NCBI GenBank assembly: GCA_021156245.1
Contig: JAJNBO010000091.1
Coordinates: 1-8,058 of the forward strand
Direction of reading: 5' to 3'
Source: Ramlibacter sp.
Lineage (GTDB): Bacteria > Pseudomonadota > Gammaproteobacteria > Burkholderiales > Burkholderiaceae_C
Length of the DNA stretch: 8,058 nucleotides
Part shown: positions 1 to 5,581 of the stretch, piece after piece
Layout: each line of letters starts with the position of its first letter
Numbering within the stretch: position 1 is the first letter of the stretch
Notes under the pieces: model-generated
Told to the model about the DNA's origin: nothing
The model's input: only the letters and a program-made list of their open reading frames with translations
The model's database searches: none
Program-made: the position numbers and the translations under genes

Positions 1-186
1 ACCGCGGAGCTGTTCCTCTCGCTCAAGGGCCACCACTCGCTCATGGTGGTGGAGCACGACATGAGCTTCATCAAGACGATCTCCGAGAAGGTGACGGTCC
101 TGCACGAGGGGGCCGTGCTGGCCGAGGGCACGCTCGAACAGGTGCAGTCGGATGAGCGCGTGATCGAGGTTTATCTTGGAAGGTAG
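1..186 (+). CDS. urtD: Urea ABC transporter ATPase UrtD, C-terminal end only
   Basis: This is the last 61 codons of an ABC ATPase, open from the first base of the window and ending in TAG at 184-186. The visible part contains the H-loop segment MVVEHDMSFIKTI, with the switch histidine in VEHD, followed by the usual closing segment (VTVLHEGAVLAEGT) and a C-terminus ending EVYLGR. This pattern is typical of UrtD/LivG-type ATPases. Assignment to UrtD rather than LivG rests on the wording of the tail and on urtE lying immediately downstream. UrtD pairs with UrtE on the cytoplasmic face of the UrtBC permease to power high-affinity urea uptake. Walker A, Q-loop and signature motifs lie outside the window, so integrity of the gene cannot be judged. 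Confidence 0.9.
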   Translation, partial: TAELFLSLKGHHSLMVVEHDMSFIKTISEKVTVLHEGAVLAEGTLEQVQSDERVIEVYLGR

Positions 187-243
187 AGAGAACCAAACAG
201 CCGGACCCTTCGCGTCCTTTGCGTTCTGTCTTCGGGGTAGTAA

Positions 244-936
244 GTGCTAGCGATCAAGAACATCAACCAGTACTACGGCGGCTCGCACATCCTGCGGGAC
301 GTGAGCCTCGTGGCGAAGCCCGGGGAGGTGACCGTCATCCTCGGGCGCAATGGCGTCGGCAAGACCACGTTGCTCAAGTCCCTCATGGGCCTCGTGCCCA
401 TCAAGGCGGGTTCGATCGAATTCGAGGGCAAGGCGATCCAGCAGATGACGCCGTACGAGCGCGCGCGCTCCGGCATCGGCTTCGTGCCGCAAGGGCGCGA
501 GATCTTCGCGCGGCTCTCCGTCGAGGAAAACCTGCGCATGGGACTGTCGTACAAGCCCGCCGGCACGCCGATCCCGCCGGAACTCTTCGAACTGTTCCCC
601 GTGCTGAAACAGATGCTGCACCGCCGCGGCGGCGACCTCTCCGGCGGCCAGCAGCAGCAGCTGGCCATCGCACGCGCCCTCGCCGCCAGGCCGCGCCTGC
701 TCGTGCTCGACGAGCCGACGGAGGGCATCCAGCCCAGCATCATCAAGGACATCGGCCGCGTGATCCGCATGCTGGCGGACCGCGGCGACATGGGCATCCT
801 GCTGGTCGAGCAGTACTACGACTTCGCGGAGGAGCTCGCGGATGCCTACCTCGTGATGGAGCGCGGCGAGGTCGTCGCGCGCGGGCTTGGCAAGGACATG
901 GAGGCGCAGGGCGTGCGCCAGCTAGTCGCCATCTAG
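244..936 (+). CDS. urtE: Urea ABC transporter ATPase UrtE
   Basis: A complete 230-residue ABC ATPase, the second nucleotide-binding subunit of the urea importer UrtABCDE. Walker A is GRNGVGKTT (residues 34-42), the Q-loop lies in FVPQGREIF (80-88), the signature is LSGGQQQQ (132-139) and Walker B is LLVLDEP (152-158). The motif TEGIQPS after Walker B is characteristic of UrtE. The H-loop position carries glutamine (VEQYYDFAEE, Q190) instead of histidine, which is normal in the LivF/UrtE branch. The start is GTG at 244: an in-frame TAA sits directly before it at 241-243 and the next in-frame ATG would remove Walker A. A short GGGG element (234-237) serves as a weak ribosome-binding site. It lies 57 nt after urtD, so cotranscription is likely. 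Length matches the family. Confidence 0.96.
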   Translation: MLAIKNINQYYGGSHILRDVSLVAKPGEVTVILGRNGVGKTTLLKSLMGLVPIKAGSIEFEGKAIQQMTPYERARSGIGFVPQGREIFARLSVEENLRMGLSYKPAGTPIPPELFELFPVLKQMLHRRGGDLSGGQQQQLAIARALAARPRLLVLDEPTEGIQPSIIKDIGRVIRMLADRGDMGILLVEQYYDFAEELADAYLVMERGEVVARGLGKDMEAQGVRQLVAI

Positions 937-992
937 GCCGCGGGTCACGGCCAGCCAGCTCCTACCGCCACAGGGGCTGCTGGCGGGCAGCG

Positions 993-1016
993 TTGGCACG
1001 GCGGTTTCCCTATGCT
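993..1016 (+). promoter_or_regulatory. Candidate promoter (sigma54-like overlapping a sigmaS-like -10)
   Basis: TTGGCACG at 993-1000 is a perfect sigma54 -24 element. After four bases it is followed by TTTCC (1005-1009), where the -12 consensus is TTGCW; the G of the key GC pair is replaced by T. If used, transcription would start near 1020, giving a leader of about 27 nt that contains the strong Shine-Dalgarno of the 22-residue gene at 1047. The adjoining CTATGCT (1010-1016) matches the CTAYRCT core of a sigmaS-type -10, without a recognisable -35. One of the two, or neither, may be real. The position in a 110-nt gap directly before a gene supports a promoter here. Confidence 0.33.
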
Positions 1017-1046
1017 GGTCACAACACCTTCACAAGGAGATATTCC

Positions 1047-1115
1047 ATGCCCGTCATCCTCTGGCTTCTCGGCGTCCCCCTCGGCCTGATCCTGCTGTTC
1101 ATGCTGGTGTTCTAA
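1047..1115 (+). CDS. 22-residue single-span membrane peptide, unknown function
   Basis: This very short gene starts with ATG at 1047 and ends in TAA at 1113-1115. AAGGAGA at 1034-1040 gives a strong ribosome-binding site with six bases to the start, which is the main reason to accept it. The product MPVILWLLGVPLGLILLFML-VF is almost entirely hydrophobic, with no charged residue and a glycine-proline pair near residue 10. It should form one membrane helix. I recall similar uncharacterised peptides (ILWLLGxPL pattern) in other proteobacteria, but cannot name a family or function. It lies 110 nt after urtE on the same strand and converges on the 88-residue gene with only eight bases between the two stop codons. 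A promoter candidate at 993-1016 suggests it may be expressed independently of urt. Confidence 0.7.
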   Translation: MPVILWLLGVPLGLILLFMLVF

Positions 1116-1123
1116 GGACCGCC

Positions 1124-1390
1124 TCAGCCGGCGTCCCGGGGCGATTCGCGCACCGGGCGCTCCGGCTTCCCCTTCACTTCCTCCAGCTGGTCCAGGTTGC
1201 GTCCCGACGCATCCCCGCGATTGCCGGCTTCGGCTTCGGGCGCCGCACTGGTGTCCTGCTCCTCGCTGCCCTGGTTGGCATACGGCTGCTGTCCCTTGCC
1301 GCCCTCCCAGCTCACCTCGTTGCGGTAGCCGTGCTTCGCGCGGCCATCGCCGGCGGCCTCGCCCGGGTCCTTGTGTTCGTTCTCGTTCAT
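1124..1390 (-). CDS. 88-residue hydrophilic, probably disordered protein
   Basis: Predicted 88-residue protein beginning MNENEHKDPGEAAGDG and ending VRESPRDAG. The start at 1390 is chosen because GGAGG (1399-1395 on the minus strand) lies four bases before it; a further in-frame ATG at 1459 has no comparable site and would add residues encoded in a strong hairpin. The protein is rich in Glu, Asp, Lys, Arg, Gly, Asn and Gln. It has no cysteine, no hydrophobic stretch and no signal peptide, so it is expected to be soluble, cytoplasmic and largely unfolded. Such a composition is seen in desiccation- or stress-type hydrophilins, but this is only compositional likeness. It lies downstream of the exported protein gene on the same strand (100 nt gap with two hairpins) and is convergent with the 22-residue gene. 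I do not recognise a named family. Confidence 0.72.
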   Translation of the reverse strand: MNENEHKDPGEAAGDGRAKHGYRNEVSWEGGKGQQPYANQGSEEQDTSAAPEAEAGNRGDASGRNLDQLEEVKGKPERPVRESPRDAG

Positions 1391-1411
1391 CGTGCCTCCA
1401 CAAATGGCTGA

Positions 1412-1439
1412 CCCGCCGAAGGTTAGACCTTGCGGCGGG
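1412..1439 (-). repeat. Strong hairpin in the leader of the 88-residue gene
   Basis: CCCGCCG at 1412-1418 pairs with CGGCGGG at 1433-1439, and AAGGT at 1419-1423 with ACCTT at 1427-1431. The loop is only TAG (1424-1426) and one G (1432) is bulged. The result is a 12-base-pair stem interrupted by one bulge. On the minus strand it ends about 12 nt before the ribosome-binding site of the gene starting at 1390. It is not followed by a T-run in either direction, so it is not a classical terminator. It could be an operator (the inner AAGGT-N3-ACCTT is a perfect inverted repeat) or an RNA element that shapes or protects the 5' end of the message. Confidence 0.6.
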
Positions 1440-1459
1440 CCGGGCTGTAGGACGACCAC

Positions 1460-1481
1460 GCGGCTGCGGTTCGGCAGCCGC
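1460..1481 (-). terminator. Hairpin after the exported-protein gene, possible terminator without T-run
   Basis: GCGGCTGC (1460-1467) and GCAGCCGC (1474-1481) form a perfect eight-base-pair stem around a six-base loop, ten bases downstream of the TAA at 1491-1493 on the minus strand. Flanking CACG/CGTG can extend the pairing with a small bulge. No T-run follows on the minus strand (CGTGGTCGTCC), so efficient intrinsic termination is doubtful. It may instead block 3' exonucleases or cause partial read-through into the 88-residue gene. Confidence 0.35.
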
Positions 1482-1490
1482 CGTGTCGCT

Positions 1491-1964
1491 TTACTTCGAG
1501 GGGACCAGGACCACGGGGTCCGACGAGGTTTGGGGCTGCACCGTCACCGAGCTCTGGCCGGCCGGCAGCACCACGGTCTCGACTTCGCGGATCACGCCGC
1601 CGCCGGCGACGCTGCCCTCCGCGCTGCCCATGCCCATCACGCGGGCGCGGCAAGCGGCCTGGTCTTCACCGCTGGAATGCACGTCGCAACGGCCCATGGC
1701 ATTGGTGACGGCGGCGCCGGAGTTGTCCAGCACGCCGCGCTGCTTGTCGGCACGGGCGTTGCGGGCTTCCTTCAGGCAGTCTTCGCGGCTTTGCTGCGTC
1801 TGGCCGCTCATGCAGGCCTGGACTTCGGATTGGTAGCTCCCGGTCGCGTCGATGCCGGTGGCGCCGGTCGTTGCAACCTGGGCAGTGGCGGCACCGACCG
1901 CCAGCAGGGCGGCCACGCCGAAGGAAACGAGGCTCTTGCGGGAACGTGCGTCCTGGGTTTTCAT
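1491..1964 (-). CDS. 157-residue exported protein with twin CX11C cysteine pairs
   Basis: The chosen start at 1964 has AAGGAG (1977-1972, minus strand) seven bases upstream and places a clear Sec signal peptide at the N-terminus. The signal has a basic region with R7, R9 and K10, a hydrophobic core LVSFGVAALLAVG (12-24) and a probable cleavage after ATA at residue 28. The mature part has four cysteines at 51, 63, 93 and 105, arranged as two CX11C pairs separated by 29 residues. This suggests two disulfide-braced helical hairpins and perhaps an old internal duplication. The tail from about 110 is Gly/Ser/Val/Thr-rich and free of cysteine. It is likely periplasmic. I recall uncharacterised Comamonadaceae proteins with similar cysteine/Arg-rich segments but cannot name a family. 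A sigma54-like promoter lies upstream at 2020-2035. A longer in-frame start at 2060 exists but would bury the signal peptide. Confidence 0.85.
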   Translation of the reverse strand: MKTQDARSRKSLVSFGVAALLAVGAATAQVATTGATGIDATGSYQSEVQACMSGQTQQSREDCLKEARNARADKQRGVLDNSGAAVTNAMGRCDVHSSGEDQAACRARVMGMGSAEGSVAGGGVIREVETVVLPAGQSSVTVQPQTSSDPVVLVPSK

Positions 1965-2019
1965 GGTCTGGCTCCTTGGATGGATTGAAGCCAGTGTGCT
2001 GCGCGGACCGCGGCATGAC

Positions 2020-2035
2020 TGCCAGCGGCGTGCCA
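2020..2035 (-). promoter_or_regulatory. Candidate sigma54 (RpoN) promoter of the exported-protein gene
   Basis: Read on the minus strand, TGGCACG (2035-2029), four bases CCGC, then TGGCA (2024-2020). The RpoN consensus is TGGCACG-N4-TTGCW, so 11 of 12 defined positions agree, and both the -24 GG and the -12 GC are present at the correct spacing. The base before it is C, also as preferred. The expected transcription start near 2009 would give a leader of about 45 nt before the start codon at 1964, with the ribosome-binding site inside it. The site lies in the 138-nt gap after ureD. No enhancer site for an activator such as NtrC was recognised nearby. Confidence 0.5.
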
Positions 2036-2102
2036 GCATGCGCCGGGGGCGCGGGCCCATGGCCGGGTAGGACGCCGCCTCTCCGGCAGAGCAGCCAAGA
2101 GC

Positions 2103-2933
2103 TCAGATAGCCCAGCCGCGCGGGTCCGGGCCTTCCGTGGACCACAGGATCGGCCGCCAGGCCTGGCGGATGGCCTTGAGCAGGGCGAAGGCCGGCTCCA
2201 CCAGCGGAGCCAGCACGCGCACCGCCACCACGTTCGGGTGGGGTGACGTTGCGCCCGCCGTGGAGGCGAGTTCATTCCCCTCGATGATTGCGCGCGCCGT
2301 GTCCAGCAACGCGTCCCGGCGTGCACGCGGCAGTTCACTGCCACACGCGATGAAGAGGCTGGCCAGGCAACGGTGGCCGGCCAGGCCCAGCGCCCCGTCC
2401 ATCAGCCGCACGTCGTCCGCGGCGACGCGTCCGCGTTCCAGCCAGTGGCCTGCCAGCTCGATGTGTTGAAGCACGCTGCCACGCACGAAAGGCGCGCCCG
2501 CCTGGGGGAGCCCGAAGGCCGCGACGTCCCATCCGAGCAGCTCCGCCCCAGGCGCAAGGTCCATCAGCAGCCGGTTGTGTGCCCGGCAGCCGCTGTAGTA
2601 GAGCGCTTCGAGCGGCAACCATTCCAGGCGCGCGCCGGCGTCGAGGCGGATCTGGACGTCCTGCAAGGCGGTGTCGCCTTCGCTCCGGTAGAAGCGCGAG
2701 GCGCCCGGCGTGGTGACGAGCCCATGGCTGCCTTCGCCAGCCGACACGCGGACCTGCAGCGTGTCGCCGCCGACCAGGCCGCCGGGAGGATGGACCAGCA
2801 CGTTGTGGCAGATGGCATCGCCCTCGGGCCACATGCTTTGCAGGATGCGCAGCGGCCCGTCGTGGACGAACCGGGCGACGCTGCGGCCTTGTTCGCGCGA
2901 GTAGTCCAGCCGCAGCGCGGCGTGCCAGCCCAT
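2103..2933 (-). CDS. ureD: Urease accessory protein UreD (UreH)
   Basis: A full-length 276-residue UreD. The N-terminus MGWHAALRLDYSREQGRSVA, the block HNVLVHPPGGLVGGD (residues 43-57), the following TTPGASRFYRSEGD and the C-terminal AIRQAWRPILW region are all typical of the family. UreD binds urease apoprotein and, with UreF and UreG, forms the chaperone complex that delivers nickel to the active site in the cytoplasm. It starts 16 nt after the permease stop codon, with only a weak ribosome-binding site (GGCGAG), so its translation probably depends on the upstream ABC genes. Normally ureD heads ureDABC(EFG); here the next gene on the strand is an unrelated exported protein, and no other urease gene is present in the window. 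No frame damage is visible. Confidence 0.96.
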   Translation of the reverse strand: MGWHAALRLDYSREQGRSVARFVHDGPLRILQSMWPEGDAICHNVLVHPPGGLVGGDTLQVRVSAGEGSHGLVTTPGASRFYRSEGDTALQDVQIRLDAGARLEWLPLEALYYSGCRAHNRLLMDLAPGAELLGWDVAAFGLPQAGAPFVRGSVLQHIELAGHWLERGRVAADDVRLMDGALGLAGHRCLASLFIACGSELPRARRDALLDTARAIIEGNELASTAGATSPHPNVVAVRVLAPLVEPAFALLKAIRQAWRPILWSTEGPDPRGWAI

Positions 2934-2949
2934 GGAATGCTCGCCGTGC

Positions 2950-3720
2950 TCAGTGCGCTTGCGAGCCCCGGTGCGCCCAGCCCGTGGTGTGCTTCTCTAT
3001 CGCGCTGAACAGCTCGTACATGGCCATGGCCATGATGCTGATGACGACCAGGCCGGCGAAGGCGAGCGGCATCCGCTGCTGGCTGCCCGCCGTCTGGATC
3101 AGGTTGCCGATGCCCGAGTCGCCCGCGGTCATCTCCGCCAGCACGGTGCCCACGAAGGCCAGGGTGATCGCGATCTTCAGCGAGCCGTAGAAGTAGGGCA
3201 TGGCCCGCGGCAGCCCGACCTTCACCAGCACGTCCCAGCGCCTGGCGCCCAGCACGCGCAGTACATCCTCCAGCTCCGGCTCCAGCGTCGCCAGCCCGGT
3301 GGCGATGTTCACCGTGATCGGGAAGAACGAGATCAGGAACGCGGTGAGGATGCCGGGACCGATGCCGATGCCGAACCACACGACGAGGATCGGCACGATC
3401 GCCGCCTTCGGCACGGCGTTGAAGCCCACCATCAGCGGATACACGGCGGCGTAGGCGACGCGCGAGGAGCCGATGAGGAATCCGAGCAGCACGCCGACCG
3501 CGATGGCCAGCCCGAAGCCGACCATCGTCACCCAGAAGGTGCTCCAGGCGGCCGCCAGCAGCGGACCCTTGTATTCGGCGAACTGCTGCGCGATCTGCCA
3601 GGGGCTCGGGAACAGGTACTCGGGGATGTCGAAACCGGCGACGATCACCTGCCAGAGCAGCAGCAGCGCCGCCGCCAGCAGGATCGGCGCCCAGCGTTCG
3701 AAGTGCGGGTTGGGCTTCAT
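2950..3720 (-). CDS. ABC transporter permease, NitT/TauT (SsuC-like) family
   Basis: A 256-residue inner-membrane permease with the BPD_transp_1 architecture: a first membrane helix at about 12-29, the FPSP motif (37-40) common in NitT/TauT permeases, and several further helices between about 58 and 240. The cytoplasmic EAA loop lies near 149-172 (LRVLGARRWDVLVKVGLP), where the ATPase docks. It should form a homodimer, as the operon holds one permease gene. ATG at 3720 overlaps the TGA of the ATPase gene (ATGA), indicating translational coupling. Length matches the family. Related proteins carry taurine, sulfonates, nitrate, thiamine pyrimidine or riboflavin; the sequence alone does not choose among them. 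Confidence 0.93.
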   Translation of the reverse strand: MKPNPHFERWAPILLAAALLLLWQVIVAGFDIPEYLFPSPWQIAQQFAEYKGPLLAAAWSTFWVTMVGFGLAIAVGVLLGFLIGSSRVAYAAVYPLMVGFNAVPKAAIVPILVVWFGIGIGPGILTAFLISFFPITVNIATGLATLEPELEDVLRVLGARRWDVLVKVGLPRAMPYFYGSLKIAITLAFVGTVLAEMTAGDSGIGNLIQTAGSQQRMPLAFAGLVVISIMAMAMYELFSAIEKHTTGWAHRGSQAH

Positions 3721-4550
3721 CGCACCGCCTCCGCCGCCGGCTTGTTGCCGCGGATCGCGCCGATGTGGCCGCGCAGTTCGAGCACGATGTCCGTGAACTC
3801 CTTGGTGTAGGTCACTTCCAGTTCACGGGGGCGCGGCAGCTCGATGTCGCGCTTGACCACGAAGCGGCCGGGGCTCTTGCTCATGACATACACGGTGTCC
3901 GCCAGGAACACCGACTCGCGCAGGTCGTGCGTCACCAGGATCACGTTGAAGCGTTGTTCGGTCCAGAGGTCGCGCAGGATGCACCACAGCTCCTCGCGCG
4001 TGAAGGCGTCGAGCGCGCCGAAGGGCTCGTCGAGCAGCAGCATCTTGGGCTCGTGCACCAGCGCGCGGCAGATGCTGGCGCGCTGCTGCATCCCGCCGGA
4101 CAGCTGCCACGGGAACTTGTCCTCGTAGCCGCCGAGGCCCACCTTTCGCAGCAGGCCGCGCGCGCGCTCCTCGTATTCCTTGCGCTTGTGCTTGAAGCTG
4201 CTGCGGTAGGGCTCCACGATCTCCAGCGGCAGCAGCACGTTGTCCACCGTCGTGCGCCAGGGCAGCAGCGAGGGCGCCTGGAAGGCCATCCCGGAGATCT
4301 TCAGCGGCCCGGTCACCGGCTGGCCGTCGATGCGGATGCGGCCGCGCGAAGGGCCGCGCAGCCCCGTCGCCAGCTTCATGAAGGTGGACTTGCCGCAACC
4401 CGACGGCCCGACGATGGCGATGAACTCGCCCTGCTGCACCTGCAGGTCGATGGCCTCCACGGCGAACTGCCCCGCGCGAAGCAGTTCGTCGTTGTAGGCG
4501 AGCCAGACGTCCTGGAAATCGATGAACGCGCTGTCTGTCCCCACGCTCAT
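3717..4550 (-). CDS. ABC transporter ATPase, NitT/TauT (SsuB/TauB-like) family
   Basis: A 277-residue ATPase with every catalytic motif: Walker A GPSGCGKST (48-56), Q-loop FQAPSLLPWRT (Q91), signature LSGGMQQR (150-157), Walker B LLLDEPFGALD (171-181) and H-loop VTHD (H208). The LLPW segment after the Q-loop and the PFGALD block are typical of the nitrate/taurine/sulfonate group. The start at 4550 is preferred over an in-frame ATG at 4610 because it forms an ATGA overlap with the stop of the binding-protein gene, matching the overlap at its own 3' end. It energises the permease encoded immediately downstream. A charged insert KHKRKEYEER around 120-129 lies in the helical subdomain and is seen in many relatives. 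Confidence 0.94.
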   Translation of the reverse strand: MSVGTDSAFIDFQDVWLAYNDELLRAGQFAVEAIDLQVQQGEFIAIVGPSGCGKSTFMKLATGLRGPSRGRIRIDGQPVTGPLKISGMAFQAPSLLPWRTTVDNVLLPLEIVEPYRSSFKHKRKEYEERARGLLRKVGLGGYEDKFPWQLSGGMQQRASICRALVHEPKMLLLDEPFGALDAFTREELWCILRDLWTEQRFNVILVTHDLRESVFLADTVYVMSKSPGRFVVKRDIELPRPRELEVTYTKEFTDIVLELRGHIGAIRGNKPAAEAVR

Positions 4551-5581
4551 TTCTTCGCCGCGGGCAGCACGTTCAGTTCGGCCTTGGTGGGCAGGAACGA
4601 TCCGTTCCACACCGTTTCCGGGTTCACGCGCGTCTTGGTGGCGAAGGCGTCCGAGACCTGGGAGGCCATCAGCGACAGGCGGGCGGGGTTGACCTGGCCG
4701 AAGCCTTCGGCGCGCGCGTCGGGGCTGGCGATCACGTCGTTGATCGCCATGCGCATGCGGCGCTTCTCGAGGTCGGTGTTGATGATGCCGTCGCGCTGCT
4801 TGACGTATTCGATGGACGCGTCCGGGTTGGCCATCACTTCCTTCGCGCCTTTCGTGAAGGCCGCCAGGAAGGCCTTGATGGCGCCCGGATTCTCGCGAAT
4901 CAGCTTGGGCGACGCGATGATGACGTTCCCATACAGCTTCACGCCGTAGTTGGGGTACATGAAGGTGACCACGTCGTCGGCCTTGACGCCGCGCGCCTCC
5001 AGGTTCAGCAGCGAGGTGAAGCCGAAGCCGGTGATCGCATCGACGTCGCCGCGCGCCAGCATCGTTTCACGCAGCGGCGGGTCCATCGAGACCCAGGTGA
5101 CGCCGGAGATGTTGTTGGCCTTCTGGAAGATCGGGAAGCCGCGGCGGCCGGCGTCGAACACCGGCGCGCCGAACTTCTTGCCGCTCAGGTCGGCCACCGA
5201 CTTGATGCCGGACTTCTTGAGCACCATCACCGCCGCCGGCGTGTTGTTGTAGACCATCATGACGCCAACCGGCTTGTTGGCCGCGTCGGGGTTGTTGGCG
5301 TGGAACTCCATCAACGCCGCCATGTCGGCGAAGCCCATGTCGTAGGCGCCGCTGGCCACGCGCTGCACGGCCGCACCGGAGCCGGTGCCGGCGTCGACCT
5401 GGACGTCCAGCCTGGCGTCCTTGAAGTAGCCCTTGGCGACCGGCAGCAGGAAGAAGGCGGCCGGTCCCTCGAATCGCCAGTCGAGCTGGAACTTGATCGG
5501 GGTGACGGGCTGGGCGGTTGCGGAGAAAGCGCAGAGGAAGGCGGCGGTGCCGGCCAGCTGCAGAAAGACCCTCTTGTGCAT
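4547..5581 (-). CDS. Periplasmic substrate-binding protein, NMT1/THI5-like
   Basis: A 344-residue solute-binding protein of the NMT1/SsuA type that delivers an unknown small molecule to the ABC permease encoded downstream. A Sec signal peptide covers 1-23 (KR at 3-4, hydrophobic GTAAFLCAF, cleavage after SATA); there is no lipobox, so it should be free in the periplasm. The mature protein opens with IKFQLDWRFEGPAAFFLLP, then KGYFKDARLDV and AYDMGFADMAAL, the hallmark order of NMT1 domains. Thiamine-pyrimidine binders have a comparable DW motif near the start, but residues that would prove that ligand are not evident. GGAG (about 5592-5589, minus strand) is the ribosome-binding site. It is the first gene of the four-gene unit. 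Substrate unresolved: pyrimidine, purine or ureide derivatives, sulfonates or riboflavin-like compounds are all open. Confidence 0.93.
   Translation of the reverse strand: MHKRVFLQLAGTAAFLCAFSATAQPVTPIKFQLDWRFEGPAAFFLLPVAKGYFKDARLDVQVDAGTGSGAAVQRVASGAYDMGFADMAALMEFHANNPDAANKPVGVMMVYNNTPAAVMVLKKSGIKSVADLSGKKFGAPVFDAGRRGFPIFQKANNISGVTWVSMDPPLRETMLARGDVDAITGFGFTSLLNLEARGVKADDVVTFMYPNYGVKLYGNVIIASPKLIRENPGAIKAFLAAFTKGAKEVMANPDASIEYVKQRDGIINTDLEKRRMRMAINDVIASPDARAEGFGQVNPARLSLMASQVSDAFATKTRVNPETVWNGSFLPTKAELNVLPAAKK

Noticed and set aside
965..986. CCGCCA-N10-TGGCGG hairpin after urtE as a terminator
   Set aside because: The stem is only six pairs with a ten-base loop and no T-run follows, so termination is not supported.
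219..1115. 298-codon open frame on the + strand overlapping urtE
   Set aside because: It is the shifted frame of urtE, with Arg/Ala/Pro-rich low-complexity translation; only its last 22 codons (from 1047) have an independent ribosome-binding site and are reported separately.
1748..1763. Sigma54-like match CGGCACG-N4-TTGCG on the + strand
   Set aside because: It lies inside the coding sequence of the 157-residue protein on the opposite strand and no + strand gene follows. It is useful as a measure of chance matches.
3765..4949. 394-codon open frame antisense to the ABC ATPase and binding-protein genes
   Set aside because: A long stop-free antisense frame is expected opposite high-GC genes; the translation is rich in His/Ala/Arg with no recognisable domain or ribosome-binding site.
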